Shown here: positions 6,711 to 10,549 of the stretch, in pieces | Position numbering within the stretch: position 1 is the stretch's first letter | How the letters are laid out: every line of letters begins with the position of its first letter | Assembly: GCA_021777285.1 (NCBI GenBank) | Contig: JAJYDR010000082.1 | Location: 1 to 10,549 of the forward strand | Reading direction: 5' to 3' | From: Actinomycetes bacterium | GTDB lineage: Bacteria > Actinomycetota > Acidimicrobiia > Acidimicrobiales > RAAP-2 | DNA length: 10,549 bases | The notes under the pieces: generated by a model | Told to the model about the DNA's origin: nothing | Databases searched by the model: none | What the model saw: only the letters and a program-made list of their open reading frames with translations | Position numbers and translations under genes: made by a program

Positions 6711-6740
6711 GCGGGGTGCGGCGTGTCACGGCGCCCTCGC
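6711..6740 (+). terminator. Imperfect GC-rich hairpin after the GH25-like gene
   Basis: Seven bases after the TAA, GCGGGGTGC can pair with GCGCCCTCGC with one bulged T and one wobble, about nine pairs. No T-tract follows. Position directly after a stop codon is the main support for a termination role. Confidence 0.3.
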
Positions 6741-6795
6741 CCGATCATTCTCTGGCGCATCAGGCTGCGGGGACCCCGATTAGTGAGCAACGCCA

Positions 6796-6838
6796 GTGAG
6801 AGACGTTGTTGGTTCGGTCAAATTACGATGTCTCTCAC
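6796..6838. repeat. 14-bp inverted repeat, possible insertion-sequence end or terminator
   Basis: GTGAGAGACGTTGT (6796-6809) and ACGATGTCTCTCAC (6825-6838) pair over 14 positions: 12 Watson-Crick and two G-T, including a perfect outer block GTGAGAGAC/GTCTCTCAC. The loop is 15 bases. It lies in the 298-base gap between two convergent genes. The bases from here to 7001 hold no recognisable gene. It could be a terminator for one or both genes, or two terminal repeats of a deleted insertion element; no target duplication or transposase was found. Confidence 0.5.
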
Positions 6839-7001
6839 CCGGTGAAGTCGGAACCCGTCCGTTGAGGTGTGGACTGACACACAGGCGCGGAAATGCCACT
6901 GACAGACACCATGCACCGCTGACGTCAGACCAAGCAGATAGTCACGGATCGACCACACCGAGTGGATGATGAGCATCGTAGGCCACGAGCAACTCTTGTG
7001 C

Positions 7002-7520
7002 TCAGTGGTTGTCAACCTGTCGCCGACGCAGGAAGTTGGTGATCACCAGGCTCATGACAACGTTGTCTCCGACGAGCATCTCGCCTCGGGTGCGGACGAG
7101 ACCCCGGTCGGGTTTGGACGCCGAGGGTCGAGCCTCGAGAATCGTGGTCCGCAGTCGAAGCTGGTCGCCCGGTCGCACCGGCGCGGTCCAACGCAATTCG
7201 TCAAAGCCTGGCGAACCCAGACTCGCAACACGCGAGAGGAAGTGGTTAGCGAAGAGCCGCATGAAGAGGGCGTTCGTATGAAAGCCGCTCGCGGCGAGTC
7301 CGCCGAAGGGGCCAGTGCGCGCGTACTCCGGATCCACGTGGAAGGGCTGGGGGTCGAAGTCTCGTGCGAAGGCGATGATCTCTTCATCGGTCACGCTCAC
7401 GAAGCCGTATTCGTAGATAGCCCCCTCGTGATAGTCCTCGAAGTAGCGGTTATCGATTGGCACCGTAAAGTCGCCGTCACCCAGCGCTCGAGTAGGAAGA
7501 CTGCGTTCAGACCCATTCAC
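7002..7520 (-). CDS. MaoC-like (hot-dog fold) dehydratase
   Basis: A 172-residue protein of the MaoC / (R)-specific enoyl-CoA hydratase family, soluble and cytoplasmic, expected to hydrate trans-2-enoyl-CoA or a related thioester. The signature hydratase helix is F-D-P-Q-P-F-H-V-D-P-E-Y-A (55-67): catalytic Asp56 and His61 are five residues apart as in (R)-hydratases, with Gln58 where many members have Asn. G-P-F-G-G-L-A-A-S-G-F-H-T follows at 70-82. The C-terminal strands (105-165: R-W-T-A-P-V-R-P-G-D, then the final V-M-S-L-V-I-T-N-F) fit the fold. Start is uncertain: GTG at 7520 has no clear RBS, while an in-frame GTG at 7463 would give 153 residues beginning M-P-I-D-N-R-Y-F, where family members commonly start. 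It diverges from the HAD gene. Substrate is unknown. Confidence 0.88.
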   Translation of the reverse strand: MNGSERSLPTRALGDGDFTVPIDNRYFEDYHEGAIYEYGFVSVTDEEIIAFARDFDPQPFHVDPEYARTGPFGGLAASGFHTNALFMRLFANHFLSRVASLGSPGFDELRWTAPVRPGDQLRLRTTILEARPSASKPDRGLVRTRGEMLVGDNVVMSLVITNFLRRRQVDNH

Positions 7521-7650
7521 GGTTTGCAGTTTTGCACGGTTCCTTTGGTCAAGCCACTGCCGTTGCGCACGTCAGCCATTCCCACGTTTGTGCAATGAAA
7601 AGTGGTCAGAGGCTTTAAGTAGAACACGGTGCGGGTCACCGGTCAACGTC

Positions 7651-7662
7651 CATAATGGATGT
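7651..7662 (+). promoter_or_regulatory. -10 element seven bases before a start codon (leaderless transcript)
   Basis: CATAAT at 7651-7656 differs from TATAAT in one base. Six bases then separate it from the ATG at 7663, the normal -10 to +1 distance, so transcription would start at the A of the ATG. No ribosome site precedes this ATG. No clear -35 was found. Confidence 0.45.
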
Positions 7663-8442
7663 ATGTGTTCAAGCAGTCGATCAAGGTCTTGGCTGTGCGA
7701 CATGGACGGCGTCTTGATCAACGGCGGGAAGATGGTGAGGGGCGCCGACCAATTCCTCGACCGACTTCGAGGCACTGGTCAGCCATTCTTGGTACTCACC
7801 AACAATTCTCTCTTCACGCCGCGAGACCTCGCCCACCAATTGAGCGGTCTCGGTCTCCAAGTTGACGAGGGCCAACTCTGGACTTCGGCCTTGGCGACGG
7901 CCCGGTTCGTTCAGAAGCAGCGACCGAACGGGACCGCGTTCGTCATCGGTGAGGACAGCATGCACGATGCCCTTCGGCGCGTGGGGTACCACGAAGACGA
8001 CAGCGCACCTGACTATGTCGTACTCGGCGAGACGCAAAATTACTCGTTTAGGGACTTCTCAACCGCGATCGGACTCATCGAGCGCGGAAGCCGTTTCGTC
8101 GCCACGAATCCCGAGTCCACCGGTCCCGGACCAACGGGATCGCTGCCGGGCTGTGGCGCCATGGCGAGACTCATCCAGAGCGCCACGGGCGTTGCCCCCT
8201 ATTTCGTCGGCAAACCCAATACCGTGATGATCCGCGAAGGCATTGACATGCTGGGGGCACACGCCGCGAGCACCGTCATGGTCGGCGACCGGCTCGAGAC
8301 CGACATCCTGGCGGGCGTCGAGGCGGGACTCGAGACCATTCTCGTCTTGTCCGGCGTCACGCGTCCTGACCAGATTGACCGCATGGCCTACCGGCCCTCA
8401 CGGGTCGTGGATTCGGTCGCTGACCTCGTAGACGAGATCTGA
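7663..8442 (+). CDS. HAD superfamily subclass IIA phosphatase (NagD-like)
   Basis: A 259-residue soluble phosphatase; relatives dephosphorylate sugar phosphates, nucleotides or phosphoglycolate. All four HAD motifs are present. Motif I is D-M-D-G-V (13-17, nucleophile Asp13, acid/base Asp15). Motif II is L-T-N-N-S (45-49). Motif III is Lys184 in V-G-K-P-N. Motif IV is G-D-R-L-E-T-D-I (208-215, Asp209 and Asp214). A C2-type cap lies between motifs II and III, as in NagD and PNPases. The ATG at 7663 gives the usual length for the subclass and sits seven bases after a -10 element. The frame also opens from a TTG at 7588, but those 25 extra residues are not family-like and lack a ribosome site. 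The gene converges on otsA with a 56-base gap. It is not the OtsB type (subclass IIB). Exact substrate is unknown. Confidence 0.9.
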   Translation: MCSSSRSRSWLCDMDGVLINGGKMVRGADQFLDRLRGTGQPFLVLTNNSLFTPRDLAHQLSGLGLQVDEGQLWTSALATARFVQKQRPNGTAFVIGEDSMHDALRRVGYHEDDSAPDYVVLGETQNYSFRDFSTAIGLIERGSRFVATNPESTGPGPTGSLPGCGAMARLIQSATGVAPYFVGKPNTVMIREGIDMLGAHAASTVMVGDRLETDILAGVEAGLETILVLSGVTRPDQIDRMAYRPSRVVDSVADLVDEI

Positions 8443-8498
8443 TCGTCTCGGATACGGCGCCACAGAGGGCAAAACCCGGTCTGAGAGCTCGCGGGGAA

Positions 8499-9992
8499 TC
8501 AGGACGCTGGCGGGCGTGGCTCGTCGACGGTGAGTGGTGCGGTGACCGGGCCAGTGCGTAGAGCGCCGAGGAAGGTGTCCGCCCAGTCGTAGACGGTACG
8601 GCCGAGAACAGATCGGCGCATGCGAGCCATTCGAGCTTTGGCTTTGCTTTCCGGTGCGCTCACGGCGGCACGAATGACTTCCTTGAGGCCGTCTAGGTCG
8701 TGGGGGTTCACCATGAACGCCCCCGTCAGTTCCATTGCCGCGCCAGCGAATTCGCTCAGTACCAATCGTCCGGTCATGTCGGATCGAGCCATCACGTATT
8801 CCTTGGCGACGAGGTTCATACCGTCGCGAAATGGCGTCACGAGCATGACGTCGGCCGCCAGGTAGAGCGCCACGAGTTCGTCGAAGGGGAGGTTCTTGTG
8901 GATGTAGTGGATAACGGGTTTACCGACGAGGCCCAGATCGCCATTCGTCTCGCCCACCGTCTGCTCAATGTTTCGTCGAGCAATGTCGTAGTGAGCGTCT
9001 GACTCGCGGCTCGGCACCGCAATCTGCACCATGACGTCACGTCCGGGAACGAGAAAACCCTCCGCGTACAACTCGCGGAGCGCCCTGATCCTTTGGCGGA
9101 TCCCTTTGGTGTAGTCCAAGCGGTCCACGCCGAGCATCACAATTTCGGGATCGCCGAGTTCGGAACGAATCTCTCTGGCGCGATCGCGAATCGCGGGATC
9201 ATCGACCTTGGCACTGATTTGGGCGCTGTCGACTGAGATTGGGAATGCACCGACGCGGATCTTCCGGCCGTCATACTCCAATTCCGCGGAGACTCCCTTG
9301 GCACTCGTAAGACGCCGGGCAATCCGCGAGAAATTGACGGCCGCCGTCTGGACCTGGAATCCAATCAGATCTGCACCGAGCAGCCCCTCGAGGATCTCCT
9401 TGCGCCACGGCATCTGCATGAATAATTCGGCGGCCGGAAATGGAATGTGCAGAAAGAAGCCGATGCGGACGTCTGGACGTAGCCGGCGCAGCATCCGTGG
9501 AACGAGTTGCAGTTGGTAGTCGTGCACCCACACCATGCCACCGGGGGCCACCGATTCCGCCGCAACCTTGGCAAAGCGCTCGTTGACCGTCTGGTAGGCG
9601 TTCCACCAGCTTCTGTGGAACTCCGGGTAGCGAATAGCGTCGTGGTAGAGGGGCCACAATGTCGCGTTGGAGAATCCGAGGTAGTACTCCTCGTACTCCT
9701 CGGCGCTGATGTCGACTGGCTGAAGACGAATGCCGTCGTACGTCGGTTCGGTGTCGTATTCCGTCGCACCGGGCCAGCCGATCCAGAGACCGTTGCTCTC
9801 GCTCAGGACTGCGGTGAGCGCGGAGACCAGGCCGCCTGGGCTCGGCGTCCACTCGCCGCCAACGTCCGATGTCGAGTAGCGCAGCGGAAGCCTATTAGCG
9901 ATTACCACGACCTCTCGGCGCGCATCGTTTGTCTCGAAATCTGAATCGGTGCTCAAACGAACGTCATCGTGCACGGTATAGGACTGCGTCAT
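8499..9992 (-). CDS. otsA: Trehalose-6-phosphate synthase OtsA
   Basis: A GT20 glycosyltransferase that joins glucose from a nucleotide sugar (UDP-, ADP- or GDP-glucose) to glucose 6-phosphate, giving trehalose 6-phosphate in the cytoplasm. Numbered from the ATG at 9992 (497 residues, slightly longer than E. coli OtsA): N-R-L-P (33-36); S-P-G-G-L (51-55), the acceptor-loop Gly pair; V-H-D-Y (156-159); H-I-P-F-P (182-186, His182); G-V-D-R-L-D-Y-T-K-G (288-297, Arg291 and Lys296 for phosphate binding); and R-D-G-M-N-L-V-A-K-E-Y (389-399, Asp390 and Glu398 for the donor). Spacings equal those of the E. coli enzyme. ATG 9992 has AGGG eight bases upstream; GTG at 10001 is the alternative. The N-terminal 27 residues are polar and probably disordered. 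It lies 172 bases downstream of the GH15 gene on the same strand, a common actinobacterial arrangement. No otsB is visible. Confidence 0.95.
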   Translation of the reverse strand: MTQSYTVHDDVRLSTDSDFETNDARREVVVIANRLPLRYSTSDVGGEWTPSPGGLVSALTAVLSESNGLWIGWPGATEYDTEPTYDGIRLQPVDISAEEYEEYYLGFSNATLWPLYHDAIRYPEFHRSWWNAYQTVNERFAKVAAESVAPGGMVWVHDYQLQLVPRMLRRLRPDVRIGFFLHIPFPAAELFMQMPWRKEILEGLLGADLIGFQVQTAAVNFSRIARRLTSAKGVSAELEYDGRKIRVGAFPISVDSAQISAKVDDPAIRDRAREIRSELGDPEIVMLGVDRLDYTKGIRQRIRALRELYAEGFLVPGRDVMVQIAVPSRESDAHYDIARRNIEQTVGETNGDLGLVGKPVIHYIHKNLPFDELVALYLAADVMLVTPFRDGMNLVAKEYVMARSDMTGRLVLSEFAGAAMELTGAFMVNPHDLDGLKEVIRAAVSAPESKAKARMARMRRSVLGRTVYDWADTFLGALRTGPVTAPLTVDEPRPPAS

Positions 9993-10010
9993 ATAAACCA
10001 CCCTGTGAGA

Positions 10011-10038
10011 ACACTAGGCGTGGCGGAATAGAGCACAA
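10011..10038 (-). promoter_or_regulatory. Weak predicted promoter upstream of otsA
   Basis: On the reverse strand TTGTGC (10033-10038) and TAGTGT (10011-10016) are 16 bases apart. TAGTGT fits the TAnnnT pattern, and the start site would fall close to the AGGG ribosome site before the otsA ATG. The -35 matches only TTG. It could let otsA be expressed without the upstream GH15 gene. The rest of the 172-base gap shows nothing else. Confidence 0.3.
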
Positions 10039-10164
10039 TCGAAGAAGGCCAGCGAGCGTCACATTCACAGGTATTTCACAGACGAAACCACACCACTTGC
10101 CCACCACGGCGACCACCCGGCACATCGAGTCGATGTTGGCCGTATCACTCGGTGAGGTCGATGG

Positions 10165-10549
10165 TCAATCTGGAACCTCAGGGCGAATATCGCTAAATTC
10201 GATGATGTTCGAACGGTCGTTCCGACCGGCCGCATTCCACCAACTTCGCGCACCCGCTAACCCCGCGGATGTCTCGCCCAATCGCTCTTCGGCGGTCACG
10301 ACCCTCAGCACGGCGTTGATCAACGCGAGATGTGTCAAGGCTTGGGGGAAGTTACCGAAGTGTCGCGATGTGGAGGGGTCGAGTTCCTCCGCGTACAGCC
10401 CCAATGAGCTCGCGGCGCCAATCAACCTCTCGCAGTGCGACTTCGCGAGACCCAGTTCTCCGATGAGGGCGAGCGCCGAGACGAGCCAAAATGAGCAGAC
10501 CGTGAAGGAGTGTTCGGGTTCGCCGTCCAAGCCGTCATCGGTGTCGTTG
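10165..10549 (-). CDS. GH15-family glycosidase (glucoamylase/trehalase-like), C-terminal part
   Basis: The last 127 codons of a GH15 enzyme; the rest lies beyond the window edge (reading begins at the codon ending at 10548). Diagnostic blocks in order are D-T-D-D-G-L-D-G-E-P-E-H-S-F-T-V-C-S-F-W-L-V; then G-L-Y-A-E-E-L-D-P, which holds the catalytic-base Glu in GH15; then F-G-N-F-P-Q-A-L-T-H-L-A-L-I-N-A, highly conserved in bacterial GH15 proteins. Full-length relatives have about 600 residues. Actinobacterial GH15 members include trehalases and alpha-glucan hydrolases; beside otsA, trehalose turnover is the better guess, but the fragment cannot tell them apart. The tail after the conserved block (about 35 residues) is short and ends at TGA 10165-10167. 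It probably shares an operon with otsA. Confidence 0.9.
   Translation of the reverse strand, partial: NDTDDGLDGEPEHSFTVCSFWLVSALALIGELGLAKSHCERLIGAASSLGLYAEELDPSTSRHFGNFPQALTHLALINAVLRVVTAEERLGETSAGLAGARSWWNAAGRNDRSNIIEFSDIRPEVPD

Noticed and set aside
6818..7015. 65-codon reverse frame in the gap after the GH25-like gene
   Set aside because: No recognised motif, it overlaps the 3' end of the MaoC gene and one arm of the inverted repeat, and I see no ribosome site.
7588..7662. TTG-started N-terminal extension of the HAD phosphatase
   Set aside because: The extra 25 residues do not resemble family members, there is no ribosome site, and the -10 element lies inside this stretch.
7663..8442. 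HAD protein as OtsB trehalose-6-phosphatase
   Set aside because: The cap lies between motifs II and III as in NagD (subclass IIA, motif IV GDRLETDI), and the gene is convergent to otsA rather than in its operon.
1..10549. CRISPR array, toxin-antitoxin, restriction-modification or retron system
   Set aside because: No regularly spaced direct repeats, no paired small toxin/antitoxin genes and no methyltransferase, helicase or reverse-transcriptase motifs were seen.

Overview
This is a GC-rich window with strong G/C preference at third codon positions, GTG and TTG starts alongside ATG, secreted proteins with Ala/Gly-rich signal peptides, and an OtsA plus GH15 trehalose pair. Together these point to a high-GC Actinomycetota. 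The short S53 peptidase and the secreted Cys-pair repeat protein make an acidimicrobial or related soil/acid-habitat lineage my tentative guess; nothing in the window (no rRNA, no ribosomal protein) fixes the taxonomy.

Layout, left to right. A CPA2-type cation/proton antiporter (103-1317, +) converges on a secreted sedolisin-like S53 serine peptidase (1483-2745, -), with two stem-loops between the two stop codons. Then comes a gene-poor stretch of about 670 bases, in which I recognise the decayed C-terminal end of an IS605/IS607-type TnpB on the minus strand (3019-3271). After it is a large exported protein with an Fn3-like domain and seven Cys-pair repeats (3414-4853, +). It converges on two small minus-strand genes: an unidentified 60-residue ORF (4891-5073) and a 102-residue beta-rich PEGA-like protein (5147-5455). 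A well-formed promoter and RBS then lead into a secreted GH25-like protein (5726-6703, +). The next convergent gap holds a stem-loop and a 14-bp inverted repeat. A MaoC-like hydratase (7002-7520, -) diverges from a NagD-type HAD phosphatase (7663-8442, +) whose start looks leaderless. The window ends with trehalose-6-phosphate synthase OtsA (8499-9992, -), preceded on the same strand by the 3' end of a GH15 glycosidase (10165-10549, runs off the edge).

How the parts work together. OtsA and the GH15 enzyme form the one clear functional unit: one makes trehalose 6-phosphate, and the other probably hydrolyses trehalose or a related alpha-glucan. The three exported proteins (peptidase, Fn3/repeat protein, GH25-like protein) suggest an envelope or extracellular locus, but they lie in separate transcription units and a joint function is not shown. 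The antiporter, MaoC protein and HAD phosphatase look like independent housekeeping or accessory genes. I found no rRNA, tRNA, CRISPR array, intact mobile element or clear defence system. The least expected items are the TnpB fossil, the antiporter without its usual acidic pair, the peptidase with an altered calcium-site region, and the seven-repeat exported protein.
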